Shown here: positions 17,381 to 26,600 of the stretch, piece by piece
Position numbering within the stretch: position 1 is the first letter of the stretch
Layout: every line of letters begins with the position of its first letter
NCBI RefSeq assembly: GCF_004352915.1
Contig: NZ_SJSY01000060.1
Coordinates: 1-64,000 of the forward strand
Reading direction: 5' to 3'
DNA: 64,000 nucleotides
Origin: Flavobacterium zhairuonense
GTDB lineage: Bacteria > Bacteroidota > Bacteroidia > Flavobacteriales > Flavobacteriaceae
The notes under the pieces: model-generated
What the model was told of the DNA's origin: nothing
Databases searched by the model: none
What the model saw: only the letters and a program-made list of their open reading frames with translations
Program-made: the position numbers and the translations under genes

Positions 17381-18331
17381 ATGAGAAAGATCCTATTATT
17401 ACTCTTCGTTTTAGCAAATCTTACTTTCGTACAAGCACAAAATACCGAAAAAGAACTAGCGCAAAATACCGAAAAAGCCGTAAAAAAAATCAATGATACC
17501 ATTGAAAAAGAAGGCTGGAAAGCAAAGGGAACTGTATCACTTTTATTAAATCAATCAAGCTTCAATAACTGGATTGCCGGCGGTGAAGACAGCTTCTCAG
17601 GAACACTCGGAATCAATTACGATTTCAACTACAAAAAAGACGATATAACCTGGGACAACAAAGTTCTTGCCTACTACGGTTTACTTCAAACAAAAAATGC
17701 CGATTTCGAAAAGAAAACCGATGACCGTTTCGAATTCAATTCAGTTGTCGGAAAAAGAGCATTTGGAGAGTGGTATTACTCTTATTTCTTGAACTTTAGA
17801 ACCCAATTCACAACCGGATATATTTACGGACAGGACGCAAACGGAAAAGAAATCAGAACTGAAAATACTAAATTCATGTCTCCGGGTTATCTAACAACAG
17901 GTCCCGGTATTTATTGGTCAAAAGATGAAAATCTCAAAATAAACTTTGCGCCTCTAACTTCAAAATTCACATTTGTAGACGAAGCTTACACCACAGCTCT
18001 TGATCCTGCAACAGGATTACCTTATCCTGACGGATATTATTTTGGCGTCGACGCCGGCAAAAGCATGCGCTACGAGCTCGGTTTTTATGCTTCTGTATAT
18101 TACAAATTAGCCATTATGACCAATGTAACCGCCGAAAACACATTAAATTTATATTCTAATTATTTAGAAGACCCACAAAACGTTGATATCAATTATTCCT
18201 TAAATATCGTCATGAAAGTAAATAAATTTCTTTCAGCAAATTTCTCATTCCAGACAATTTACGACGACAATGCATTCCAAGGATTTCAAACCAGAGAAGT
18301 TTTCGGTTTAGGAATTAATTTCGGATTCTAA
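17381..18331 (+). CDS. DUF3078 outer-membrane protein
   Basis: 316 residues from ATG 17381, where a clean signal peptide begins (MRKILLLLFVLANLTFVQAQ). A start at 17339 would add 14 residues ahead of it and is rejected. The mature N-terminus GTVSLLLNQSSFNNWIAGGEDSFS is the hallmark of DUF3078; the C-terminus alternates as a beta barrel and ends FGLGINFGF, a typical terminal strand. Function unknown. Confidence 0.87.
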   Translation: MRKILLLLFVLANLTFVQAQNTEKELAQNTEKAVKKINDTIEKEGWKAKGTVSLLLNQSSFNNWIAGGEDSFSGTLGINYDFNYKKDDITWDNKVLAYYGLLQTKNADFEKKTDDRFEFNSVVGKRAFGEWYYSYFLNFRTQFTTGYIYGQDANGKEIRTENTKFMSPGYLTTGPGIYWSKDENLKINFAPLTSKFTFVDEAYTTALDPATGLPYPDGYYFGVDAGKSMRYELGFYASVYYKLAIMTNVTAENTLNLYSNYLEDPQNVDINYSLNIVMKVNKFLSANFSFQTIYDDNAFQGFQTREVFGLGINFGF

Positions 18332-18370
18332 TAATCAGGAGCATCACAAAAGGCATTTTAACAAACATGG

Positions 18371-18441
18371 TTTCCCGCTCTCGGCTATATCTCGCTGTTG
18401 CCCTCTCGGGCCAGCAAGGATACCGCCTCCATCGGGGCTAG
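18371..18441 (-). ncRNA. GC-rich structured intergenic element, possible small RNA or RNA-level repeat
   Basis: This 70-base island is far richer in G+C than its surroundings. Read on the minus strand it starts TAGCCCCGATGGAGGCGG and ends AGCGGGAAA. Three stems stack into one long hairpin: CCCG/CGGG outside, GGCGGTATC/GATATAGCC in the middle (one mismatch), CTTGCTG/CAGCGAG inside. Elements with the same CCCGAT...AGCGGGAAA frame are frequent in flavobacterial genomes. It may relate to the Flavo-1 RNA motif, but that was not tested. The strand could be either, since the stem is symmetric. Confidence 0.5.
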
Positions 18442-18474
18442 ATTCAAACAATTGGCTTCTTTTGAACATTAAAA

Positions 18475-18496
18475 AACCCTCTAAATAAAGAGGGTT
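18475..18496. terminator. Short bidirectional terminator
   Basis: The stem AACCCTCT / AGAGGGTT around a short AT loop is preceded by A-run (minus-strand T-run) and followed by TGATATTTTTAT. It can end both the DUF3078 transcript and the minus-strand KilA-N unit. Confidence 0.7.
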
Positions 18497-18503
18497 GATA
18501 TTT

Positions 18504-18659
18504 TTATAATGACTTAGCTTTTATTTTTACTATTTTATCATCTTTCATAATAACTAATTCGCTATTTGATTTCTTTTTGAACTCAATTAATTTCTCATAA
18601 ACAAGATCCATTGAATCTAAAATTTTAGTTTTAGTAGCTGATCTTTTATAAGTTTTCAT
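18504..18659 (-). CDS. 51-residue basic protein downstream of the KilA-N gene
   Basis: ATG at 18659, stop at 18504-18506. The product starts MKTYKRSATKTKILDSMDLV and ends KIVKIKAKSL; it is lysine-rich and mostly helical in appearance. It begins 24 bases after the KilA-N stop and ends just before a terminator, so the two genes likely form one operon. Not recognised. Small partners of this kind can be antitoxins or regulators, but nothing in the sequence shows this. Confidence 0.6.
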   Translation of the reverse strand: MKTYKRSATKTKILDSMDLVYEKLIEFKKKSNSELVIMKDDKIVKIKAKSL

Positions 18660-18683
18660 TACAAATCCCTTTTAGTTTTTATA

Positions 18684-19640
18684 CTAATTTGATTTCTTTA
18701 ATTTCTTAAATTCAGCTAAATTCTTTCTATTAGCTTCTAAAATATCTTTTTTTGATTCAATCTCGATTTCATCAGGTGTTAAATTTTCAACATTTAAATA
18801 TGTTGTTACATCGGATTTTTTAATTGATTTAATCATATCTACTTTATCAAATCTTTCTCTTTGTTCGTTTGCCATCCTTTGTAAAATTTTAAATCTCTTC
18901 TCTTGAGATGTATTCATTTTAATCATTTCAGAATTAAGAGATTCTAAATTTGACATAATCAACAAATCTGTAATACTTGAAAAATCACGCATGTTTTTAC
19001 CATCTAATGCATGAGCAGGATTTGCTTCTTTCCATTCTTTTGCCGTGTATCCATACAAAGCTACATTTAATAAATCAGCTTCGTTAGCATATTCCATACC
19101 TTGTTTATCAGTAGGCATATTACTTCTAGGGATTATATGTTTCTGAACAGCATCAGTTTGAAGAACATAATTAACTTTTGCCATTAATCTTCGAACATTC
19201 CATTCAAGATTTAACGTATTAGATTCAATATCCTTTAACCTTTGATACTCTTTTATGATGTAAAGTTGAAAAATTGGACTAATCCACATTCCAAAGTGAA
19301 AGGCTAAATCTTTATGCGCATAAGTCCCTCCTCCTGAACCAGCTTTAGAAATTATTCCTTGTGCATTTGTTCCTTCAATCCATTTTTTTGGCGTCATGTT
19401 GAAACTGTTTAAACCAGCTTCTTTTCTAAAGGTGTCGAATTCGACACCTTTAAAATTTTCGTTATATAAACTTTCCCACGCTCCTAAATATTCAATTGTA
19501 TTTCTATTACGCATCCAGTTTCGAATATTGTCGTTTCCCTCTTCATTCTTAACCATTTCTGTTAATGAAATATAATCCTCATCTCCAACTTTTATAACGG
19601 AAATACTATTTCCATCAACATTTATTGTTCGTTTTATCAT
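18684..19640 (-). CDS. KilA-N domain protein
   Basis: 318 residues from the ATG at 19640 (MIKRTINVDG); a start five codons further upstream is possible. Residues 1-110 form a KilA-N DNA-binding domain (EDYISLTEMVK, IRNWMRNRNTIEYLG, GGGTYAHKDLAFHFGMWISPIFQLYIIKE). The remainder is helical (DLLNVALYGYTAKEWKEANP, DLLIMSNLESLNSEMIKMN) and probably mediates oligomerisation. The family comes from phages and mobile elements, and stand-alone chromosomal copies are common in Bacteroidota. No other phage gene is near. A perfect 22-bp palindrome lies inside the gene. Confidence 0.88.
   Translation of the reverse strand: MIKRTINVDGNSISVIKVGDEDYISLTEMVKNEEGNDNIRNWMRNRNTIEYLGAWESLYNENFKGVEFDTFRKEAGLNSFNMTPKKWIEGTNAQGIISKAGSGGGTYAHKDLAFHFGMWISPIFQLYIIKEYQRLKDIESNTLNLEWNVRRLMAKVNYVLQTDAVQKHIIPRSNMPTDKQGMEYANEADLLNVALYGYTAKEWKEANPAHALDGKNMRDFSSITDLLIMSNLESLNSEMIKMNTSQEKRFKILQRMANEQRERFDKVDMIKSIKKSDVTTYLNVENLTPDEIEIESKKDILEANRKNLAEFKKLKKSN
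19429..19450. repeat. Perfect 22-bp palindrome inside the KilA-N gene
   Basis: The half-site is AAGGTGTCGAA, followed directly by its exact complement TTCGACACCTT. On the coding strand it spells part of the KGVEFDTF segment. Either a recognition site (possibly for the protein itself) or a consequence of conserved coding sequence. Confidence 0.7.
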
Positions 19641-19705
19641 TTTACTAAAAAGCATTAACTTGTTAAAAAGCTATATTTTTATAAATAAAATCTTACTTAT
19701 TAAAA

Positions 19706-19713
19706 CAAAGATA
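19706..19713 (-). promoter_or_regulatory. -7 box (TATCTTTG) for the KilA-N operon
   Basis: Exact TAnnTTTG match on the minus strand, 65 bases ahead of the start at 19640, in a very AT-rich gap. No clear -33 element. Confidence 0.45.
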
Positions 19714-19800
19714 TAAAAATATAATACCTGATTAAATTGAATTTAAAAAAATTCTAATACGTTTTAAGCTCAAAAAGCATTTAATATTTATTCTTAAAAA

Positions 19801-19835
19801 AAACGGCTTTTGAATTTATCAAAAGCCGTTTCTAT
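19801..19835 (-). terminator. hflX terminator
   Basis: A 13-bp stem (AAACGGCTTTTGA / TCAAAAGCCGTTT) directly follows the hflX stop; the A-run at its left gives a T-run on the minus strand. Confidence 0.88.
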
Positions 19836-19836
19836 T

Positions 19837-21066
19837 TTATTCCTCTTCTTTTTCAATTGCATCTTTATAATCAGGATACAAGAACTTATTATAAGGAAAT
19901 CTAGTAATGTGAATCTGGCGAACCGCTTCATAAACCATTTCTCTAAATTCCTCAAAATTTTGCTTTTTTGTCGCCGAAATAAACAATGTTTTATCATGAC
20001 CAACATTACTCATCCAGGTTTGTTTCCATTCGTCGAGCGTCCAGTGCTTTCTGGTTTTCTCTGTAATCAAATCATCTTCTTCTATAGTCAAATGTTTGTA
20101 GGCATCAATTTTATTAAAAACCATAATAACCGGTTTTTCATGCGCTTTAATATCCTGCAAAATCTGATTTACAGATTCAATATGATCTTCAAAATCCGGA
20201 TGCGAAATATCTACAACATGCAAAAGCAAATCGGCTTCGCGAACCTCATCCAATGTACTTTTAAAAGAATCTACTAATTGCGTTGGCAATTTTCTAATAA
20301 ATCCAACGGTATCAGAAAGTAGAAATGGCAAGTTCTTAATAACCACTTTTCTAACCGTAGTATCTAAAGTTGCAAACAATTTATTCTCAACAAAAACTTC
20401 ACTTTTACCAACTGCATTCATCAAAGTCGATTTTCCAACATTGGTATATCCAACCAATGCCACACGAACCATCGCGCCTCGATTGCTTCGCTGAATACTC
20501 ATTTGCTTATCAATCGTTTTGATTTTATCTTTCAATAATGAAATTCGGTCACGAACGATACGTCTATCTGTTTCAATCTCTGTTTCACCAGGTCCACGCA
20601 TACCAATACCCCCTTTTTGACGCTCAAGGTGTGTCCATAAACCAGAAAGTCTTGGTAATAAATAGATACATTGAGCAAGTTCAACCTGAGTTCTTGCGTA
20701 TGATGTTTCGGCTCTTTGAGCGAAAATATCCAAAATCAAGTTTGTCCTGTCTAAGATTTTTGCATCAATAATTCTTGAAATGTTTTTTTGCTGTGAAGGT
20801 GTTAACTCGTCATCAAAAATTACTGTCGATATTCCGTTTTCTTTTACAAAAAGATTGATTTCGTCAATTTTTCCCGTACCCACAAAAGTCTTCGGATTCG
20901 GGCGTTCCATTTTTTGCGAAAAGCGTTTAATAACTTCACCGCCAGCAGTAAAAGTCAAAAACTCTAATTCGTCTAAATATTCGTTAAGTTTTTCCTCACT
21001 TTGGTTTTGAGTCACGATACCAACAATGGCCGTTTTCTCAAAATTTATAACTTCTTTCTCTAACAT
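19837..21066 (-). CDS. hflX: Ribosome-associated GTPase HflX
   Basis: 409 residues. HflX is a heat-induced GTPase that binds the large ribosomal subunit and splits stalled ribosomes. The N-terminal HflX domain ends in RAETSYARTQVELAQ and RQKGGIGMRGPGETEIETDRR. The G domain has G1 GYTNVGKST, G3 DTVGF, G4 NKID. The C-terminal tail with FPYNKFLYPDYKD is typical for the Bacteroidota version. It has its own strong promoter. Confidence 0.96.
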   Translation of the reverse strand: MLEKEVINFEKTAIVGIVTQNQSEEKLNEYLDELEFLTFTAGGEVIKRFSQKMERPNPKTFVGTGKIDEINLFVKENGISTVIFDDELTPSQQKNISRIIDAKILDRTNLILDIFAQRAETSYARTQVELAQCIYLLPRLSGLWTHLERQKGGIGMRGPGETEIETDRRIVRDRISLLKDKIKTIDKQMSIQRSNRGAMVRVALVGYTNVGKSTLMNAVGKSEVFVENKLFATLDTTVRKVVIKNLPFLLSDTVGFIRKLPTQLVDSFKSTLDEVREADLLLHVVDISHPDFEDHIESVNQILQDIKAHEKPVIMVFNKIDAYKHLTIEEDDLITEKTRKHWTLDEWKQTWMSNVGHDKTLFISATKKQNFEEFREMVYEAVRQIHITRFPYNKFLYPDYKDAIEKEEE

Positions 21067-21082
21067 ATCTTAAAATAAGCTA

Positions 21083-21112
21083 CAAATTTAATCATTTGTA
21101 CACTACTTACAA
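21083..21112 (-). promoter_or_regulatory. Promoter of hflX
   Basis: On the minus strand: TTG, 19 bases, TAAATTTG. This is a full match to the Bacteroidota TTG/TAnnTTTG pattern, 16 bases ahead of the start codon. Confidence 0.72.
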
Positions 21113-21150
21113 TTATAGAATTTCAATTTTAAATTCAATTAAAAAAATAA

Positions 21151-21192
21151 ACCATTTATAAATCAGGCAATAAAACCTAATTTATAAATGGT
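21151..21192 (-). terminator. Terminator of the 288-residue secreted protein gene
   Basis: The 13-bp stem ACCATTTATAAAT / ATTTATAAATGGT encloses a 16-base loop and is followed on the minus strand by a T-rich run. Confidence 0.7.
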
Positions 21193-21215
21193 GTCAAAAT
21201 TTTATCTAAAACTGT

Positions 21216-22082
21216 TTATTCGTATATAAACGTTTTTTCTGTTTTTACAATTCCGTTTTCTTCAATCTGAGAACATGAAATTGGGAAATTCAGTTTGTTG
21301 TATTTGTACTTTCTGCTTACCGCAACTAATACCGCAGAAGACGGACTGAAATTCATTTCGTTATTATAAGAGATCGATTCAAAAGCAAATTCCTCTTCAT
21401 GATACGAAATCATAGGAACAATTACTTTATAATTATCACCAAAAAGACTCTGAACAATTAATTGATCGACAGATTTTTTATCATCATAAGTAAACGATTT
21501 AGAGATTTTATCTCCAACCAAACCTTTATGTTTTGACACGTTATCATTTACGTACACATATTCGATTTTACCAATAATTTGTTTATTTCTATCGCGTGAC
21601 GTACGTCTTACAATAATTCCGTTTTCTACAATATATTCAATATCATCTACTAAATTCTGGTGATTTGTGCTCTTTTTTGTTGTCACTTTAATTCGTGCAC
21701 CTTCATAAACAAAAGTCACAACTTTAGTAATGTAATCTGGACCTTCTTGGTATTTCTTTACAAATTTGATAATGTTGTTGTCCGCGTCATAAGTATAATT
21801 TACAATCTCTTTCCAGTCGCTACCAACTTTGTCTTTAACCGTCATATCCAGCAAGCCATTTTTGTTGTAAGAGAAATGCTGTACAACATCTGAAGTTGTT
21901 ACCGTTTGAAGTTTTCCGTCTTTAAAAACCATTGTTTTGTTTACAATTTCACCATCCTTTGAGTTTTGGTAATTTGTCTTTACAATGTTGATTTGCTTTA
22001 ATTTAACCGCATCGGTTTGATCCTGACTGTGCATCAGGCATGGAAATACCATCATCAAGATGGCGATAAAGTAGGTTTTCAT
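21216..22082 (-). CDS. Secreted hypothetical protein with repeated YxYDxxxxI motifs
   Basis: 288 residues, signal peptide 1-19 (ending LMHSQ). The body is made of short beta-hairpin units (HFSYNKNGLLDMTVKD, NYTYDADNNIIKFVKKYQ, TFVYEGARIKVTTKK), like RHS/YD-type or MORN-like extracellular repeats, but too few and too divergent for a firm family. It ends on EKTFIYE. No neighbour suggests a role. Confidence 0.65.
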   Translation of the reverse strand: MKTYFIAILMMVFPCLMHSQDQTDAVKLKQINIVKTNYQNSKDGEIVNKTMVFKDGKLQTVTTSDVVQHFSYNKNGLLDMTVKDKVGSDWKEIVNYTYDADNNIIKFVKKYQEGPDYITKVVTFVYEGARIKVTTKKSTNHQNLVDDIEYIVENGIIVRRTSRDRNKQIIGKIEYVYVNDNVSKHKGLVGDKISKSFTYDDKKSVDQLIVQSLFGDNYKVIVPMISYHEEEFAFESISYNNEMNFSPSSAVLVAVSRKYKYNKLNFPISCSQIEENGIVKTEKTFIYE

Positions 22083-22200
22083 GTGGTATTTGTATTAATT
22101 TGGGATGACCAAAATACAAAATTCTGACAAATTCTAATAGCTTAAATCTCAAAAACAAATTTCTATTAGTTTTTCTTCGTCAAAATCAAAGAAACACAAC

Positions 22201-23541
22201 CTACTTTTCGCCAAAAATCTTAACATCATCAACCATAAAAGCGCCATTCAATGTTTTATCTTTTCCAGATCCGATGTATTTGAAAGCTATATTAATATTC
22301 CCTGAATAAGCAGACAAATCAATACCTCCTGAGCTGATAAACTGCCGCGCTGGTGTTGAGAGTGAAGGAACTTTTGCTTCCAGTTTTGTCCATTTTGCCT
22401 TAGCAATATTAGAACCATCAAAATTTATTGAAATGTAAACTTCCAAAGTATTTAAAGGAGAATCTATCTTTAAATCATGTTGTGCGCTTCTAAAAGAAAG
22501 AACTGCATTTTTATACCCAGATAAATTAATTTTTGGAGAAACCAGCCAAGCAATATTTTCGGCGGCGGTTGTGCTTGTGGTATTGAATTCGGCATATCCA
22601 TTTCCTGAATACACCATACTTTTCCAGAGTTTTGTGGCTTTTTCAACGATATTACTCCAACCCGGGAGGACAAAATTGACATTATTTTTAACGGACTGAA
22701 AATCTTCTGCAAAAAACGGAGTATTCCTTTTTCCATTCATTTCAATATCACTTTCAAATCGAACCATAAATTGATAATCTGAGCCAAATTTGGTCAAAAT
22801 TCCACGGACTTTTCCGCTTCCTTCCGGCACAAAATGATCGGCAAATTTGGCATAACTGCTGGTTCTAAAAATAATCTGATTTCCAGTATTATCTCTCAAA
22901 TTCCAATTTGTTGAACCACCAACATTATTAGTTTCTTCAAAATAATGACGACCCATTGCTTCTTCAGTAAATTCAACATTATTGAGCTCAATTAAAGTAT
23001 TTAATTTTGAGTCATTTAATGCTTTTTCGATAGAAAGCGATTCGACCAATTGATTTTCATCGATAGTTGTGCAAGACGAATTCAAAACACTTTTAATTTC
23101 ATTTTGCGAAATTCTTCCAACTGTAGGATCACCTGCATTGCTTACATATAAATCTCCAATTCTTAATCCGCCGTAATACAAATCTGTAAATTGGTTTTTA
23201 AGCTTTATGTAAACCTTGTTTCCTAGCCTATAATCTATGTAAGTATTTGAAGCATCAATTGGAACACTAAATCCTATAGCTGGACTTTTTTCAGACGCTT
23301 TTGTTTGAAATGAAATAGTTTTAAAAAAATTTCCGCCTTCGTCACTCGAGACAACGTAAGCTTCAATAATGTCATCATAAATATATTGTTTAGCGGTTGC
23401 ACTTGAAAGTTCATATACTTTTTCGACAGTTTTATTTACTGTAAAATCAGGCTGTGTGCATTCTAATTTTGGAGTTTCAATTTCAGTGCTACAGCCAAAG
23501 AAAAACAATGACATAATAAAATAGGGAAGCATTTTTTTCAT
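22201..23541 (-). CDS. DUF5689 / choice-of-anchor lipoprotein, partner of the TonB receptor
   Basis: 446 residues. Lipobox FFFGCS gives attachment at C17. Residues 40-260 match DUF5689 (IIEAYVVSSDEGGNFFKTISFQ, YYGGLRIGDLYVS, GRHYFEETNNVGGSTNWNLRDNTGN). Residues 275-446 look like a cleaved-adhesin/choice-of-anchor J jelly roll (PGWSNIVEKATKLWKS, WLVSPKINLSGYKNAVLSFRSAQ, FMVDDVKIFGEK). It begins 19 bp after the TonB receptor gene and is probably its surface-exposed partner. Confidence 0.8.
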   Translation of the reverse strand: MKKMLPYFIMSLFFFGCSTEIETPKLECTQPDFTVNKTVEKVYELSSATAKQYIYDDIIEAYVVSSDEGGNFFKTISFQTKASEKSPAIGFSVPIDASNTYIDYRLGNKVYIKLKNQFTDLYYGGLRIGDLYVSNAGDPTVGRISQNEIKSVLNSSCTTIDENQLVESLSIEKALNDSKLNTLIELNNVEFTEEAMGRHYFEETNNVGGSTNWNLRDNTGNQIIFRTSSYAKFADHFVPEGSGKVRGILTKFGSDYQFMVRFESDIEMNGKRNTPFFAEDFQSVKNNVNFVLPGWSNIVEKATKLWKSMVYSGNGYAEFNTTSTTAAENIAWLVSPKINLSGYKNAVLSFRSAQHDLKIDSPLNTLEVYISINFDGSNIAKAKWTKLEAKVPSLSTPARQFISSGGIDLSAYSGNINIAFKYIGSGKDKTLNGAFMVDDVKIFGEK

Positions 23542-23560
23542 GAGAAATAAATTTTTCAGA

Positions 23561-26377
23561 TTATAAACCTAGAGTAAGATTTAGAAAATAAGTTCGGCCG
23601 AAACCGTAATAATATTTTGGTCCAAAAGATGGCGTTCCGCTCGAAATATCTTGATTTAATGCTCTAAAATTAGCATTCCGAGCTTGTTCAAAACCGCCTG
23701 TTTTATATACTAAATTCAATGCATTATTAACGCTCGCAAAAAGTCCGATATATTTTTTGTGAACACGCCATGATTTTCCTCCGCTAAGATTAAGCAAGGT
23801 TGCAGGATTAAACTTTTCCTGTTTCAGTAATTCATTTCCACGCTCTGAAGTCGCTTCGGGAAACGGAAACCCATTTACTGGATTAATATAAAATTGTGAT
23901 GTTCTTGAAATTGGAGAAACATCAATATAATTATCTGTTAAATAATTTACATTAACGGCAAGCCACCAAAATTTAGGATCACGGTATTCTAAACCCAAAG
24001 AACAAGCATTTTGTGGCGTTCCAGCCTGTTTGTAATTTTTAAGATAGGCACGTCCAAAATCAAAAGTTGTTTGAGCGCCATCTTTTGCTACATTTGCATC
24101 ATTTACAATCGAAACATTAGGATTGCTACTGTAAATGAAATTTCCGTAAGCGACAGAAAAAGTTGTTTTTAAAGTTGATGAAATCTGGTATTCAAAACTC
24201 AGCTCCGTTCCAGTATTTTTCTTGTCTAATTTCGTTAAAGTCTGACTCACAAAAGCGTCTGTTGGATCATAACCCGCTCCATTATCAAAAATTCCTTCGG
24301 CATAAAAAAAAGAAGTTTTAGAAGTGTTTTTTATCAATGTATAATAAGCCGTAAAACGTAGTTTGAGTTTCGGCGAGCGATAGACATAATTCGCTTCGGC
24401 ATTACTAACATTTTCACTTTCGATTCCATTTACTACAGTATTATTTAAACGAGAATTTGAAAATGTATTTCTCAAAGAAGGCGCTCTGGTAAGATGTTCG
24501 GCATTAATGAAAAACCATTGTCTGCCTGAAATTTTATAAGTGAATCCGCCTTTAAAACCGAAATTCTCAAAAGTTACTTTATCGCTTTTTCCTAAAGAAT
24601 TATTGACATAAATTCCGTTTTGATATAATCCCTCCCGCTGATAATTAGAAATTGAATACGATTGGCCTAAATAGAATTCGGTTTTATTATAAGAGAGTTT
24701 AAATTGCGTAAATGCATCAATTGTGTTGGCCAAAAAATTATAATTGTAACCATAAATATCTCCTTTTTTTACCTGTCGGTCTGGGTGAAGCAAATCAGAT
24801 TGTGCCAAATTTCCTTTGTAAAACGGATCAATATCAACAAAATATTCTCCTCCAAGAAGATCCAATAAATACTGAAAATTATGCGATTTCAAATTCCGAT
24901 ATACAAATCCTGCATCAAAAGAAATATTTGAATTTATCTGGGAATTTAAGGTTGAATTTAGCGCAAAAGTTTTATCGTCAGTTCTGTCTTCATAAAGAAC
25001 ATAATGACTTTGCGCAGGTTCATAGCCATTTGGACTTGGTTTCTGATTTGCCAAATACATGGCGTTCCAATCAATTTGGGAATTTTCTAGAAATGCAGTT
25101 TTGCTTTTTTCGGCATTTTCATAATCTGGCGTAAAATCTCCTGAAAATTCGCCATGATCTTTGGCATAAAACGAACTAAAATAACTTGGCATTTTTCGGT
25201 AATAAACAGGATCTGGACTGTTGGCATTTTGATAATCGATATTGCTGTTTCCAACTTTTCCAAATTGATACATAATCCCTGAATTCAGATTGGTCTTTTC
25301 ATCGATCTTAAAATAATGATTCAGCATCAACAGCGGTTCCTCGATATTTTTTATTCTTGCATTTCGTTTTTCGCCATTTTGAAATCCCCAATACGAGTTG
25401 TATTTTACACCCATTAAATTGGTTGTTTCATTTGTATTTGGCGAATTTTTTCCTCGAGAATTCGGTGTATAAAATCCTGTAAAATTGAGTGAATGTTTGT
25501 TATTTAATTTTTTCTCAACACTGATAAAAAAAGAATCTGCACTAAAATTTGTTCCGTCAAAATAGCTTTCTTCAGCCCATCTTTTTCCTGCCGAAACTAC
25601 ATAAGCCCATCCAGAAATGTCCATTCCTGAAGCGTAAGTTCCTATGGCACGCCAAGAATATGTAGTATTGCTTCCTGAAAAAGTGAGCTGTGTTCCTTTT
25701 CGATACAAAGAAGCTCGAGTCGCAATTTGCTGTGTTCCCAAAATACCTCCAAAATTATAATTTGAAACAGCTGCTCCTACTGAAAATTCCTGATTACGGA
25801 GAACATTATTCAGTCCGCCCCAATTATTCCACTGAGGTCGTCCATCATAGATTTTATTCATCGTCATGCCGTTAAGCATCATGGTTCCGTTTTCACTGTC
25901 TAAACCGCGGACTTTGAATCGGGCTTGACCCCAATTAAAAGCTGAAGCTTGCATAAAAGCATCTTTCGAAGACTGCAAAAGTCCTGAAGTCATTTCAGAT
26001 GATCCGCTATCATCCGACAAATCGGTTTCTAACAAGGATATTAAGGCCGCGGGGGTTTCATCAGAATACAAATCTTCCAATTGTAGTGTTCCGAGATATA
26101 CAATTTGCCCAAATTTGGAGTGAATTTTCAAAAGCAAATCTTTGCATCCTTGATTACGGATTAAAAGCAGCTGTTCTCCTTCGATAGGTGAATGCAGTTC
26201 AAATTGGCCAGTTTTTGAAGTAAGTTTTGTTATGGAACTATTTTGAATAGAAACCACAACATTCTGAATAGGGTTCTGAGTTTTAGCATCAATAACAATT
26301 CCTCTAAAAACTGTTTCTTGAGCAAAAGCAAAACTAAAAAAACATAGAAGTAAAAAAACAAAGTATTTTTTTATCAT
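23561..26377 (-). CDS. TonB-dependent receptor with carboxypeptidase-like N-terminal domain
   Basis: 938 residues. Signal peptide 1-19, then a CarboxypepD-regulatory-like domain (FRGIVIDAKTQNPIQNVVVSIQNS), a plug domain (ARFKVRGLDSENGTMMLNGMTMNKI) and a large barrel ending FGRTYFLNLTLGL. It lacks the SusC-type signature and its partner is not SusD, so it is a non-Sus receptor. Substrate unknown; metal chelate, peptide or nucleic acid uptake are all possible. First gene of a two-gene operon. Confidence 0.9.
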   Translation of the reverse strand: MIKKYFVFLLLCFFSFAFAQETVFRGIVIDAKTQNPIQNVVVSIQNSSITKLTSKTGQFELHSPIEGEQLLLIRNQGCKDLLLKIHSKFGQIVYLGTLQLEDLYSDETPAALISLLETDLSDDSGSSEMTSGLLQSSKDAFMQASAFNWGQARFKVRGLDSENGTMMLNGMTMNKIYDGRPQWNNWGGLNNVLRNQEFSVGAAVSNYNFGGILGTQQIATRASLYRKGTQLTFSGSNTTYSWRAIGTYASGMDISGWAYVVSAGKRWAEESYFDGTNFSADSFFISVEKKLNNKHSLNFTGFYTPNSRGKNSPNTNETTNLMGVKYNSYWGFQNGEKRNARIKNIEEPLLMLNHYFKIDEKTNLNSGIMYQFGKVGNSNIDYQNANSPDPVYYRKMPSYFSSFYAKDHGEFSGDFTPDYENAEKSKTAFLENSQIDWNAMYLANQKPSPNGYEPAQSHYVLYEDRTDDKTFALNSTLNSQINSNISFDAGFVYRNLKSHNFQYLLDLLGGEYFVDIDPFYKGNLAQSDLLHPDRQVKKGDIYGYNYNFLANTIDAFTQFKLSYNKTEFYLGQSYSISNYQREGLYQNGIYVNNSLGKSDKVTFENFGFKGGFTYKISGRQWFFINAEHLTRAPSLRNTFSNSRLNNTVVNGIESENVSNAEANYVYRSPKLKLRFTAYYTLIKNTSKTSFFYAEGIFDNGAGYDPTDAFVSQTLTKLDKKNTGTELSFEYQISSTLKTTFSVAYGNFIYSSNPNVSIVNDANVAKDGAQTTFDFGRAYLKNYKQAGTPQNACSLGLEYRDPKFWWLAVNVNYLTDNYIDVSPISRTSQFYINPVNGFPFPEATSERGNELLKQEKFNPATLLNLSGGKSWRVHKKYIGLFASVNNALNLVYKTGGFEQARNANFRALNQDISSGTPSFGPKYYYGFGRTYFLNLTLGL

Positions 26378-26487
26378 TAAAATTCCAATTTATTCTTGAA
26401 AATGGTTTTTGGATATTCATCCTATTCAAAAGATAAAATTGGTTTTTGGAAAAAGTAAATTGATTTAACTTCTTAAATCATGAAATT

Positions 26488-26495
26488 CAAATGTA
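26488..26495 (-). promoter_or_regulatory. Possible -7 box (TACATTTG) for the TonB receptor operon
   Basis: Exact TAnnTTTG match on the minus strand in the 223-base gap, about 110 bases ahead of the start. A leader of this length is plausible but no -33 partner was seen. Confidence 0.35.
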
Positions 26496-26600
26496 AATAA
26501 AACATTTAAAAATATAAATATTTTCTTACTAATGTTTTGATTGAAATTTAAAATTATTTAAGTAGATTTGCCTATTTTTTGTTTTTTCGGCTTCTAAATT

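Noticed and set aside
18371..18441. Terminator interpretation of the GC-rich element
   Set aside because: No T-run follows on either strand, and a proper terminator lies 35 bases further on.
23561..26377. SusC/SusD glycan uptake pair
   Set aside because: The receptor lacks SusC-type features and the partner is a DUF5689 lipoprotein, not SusD.
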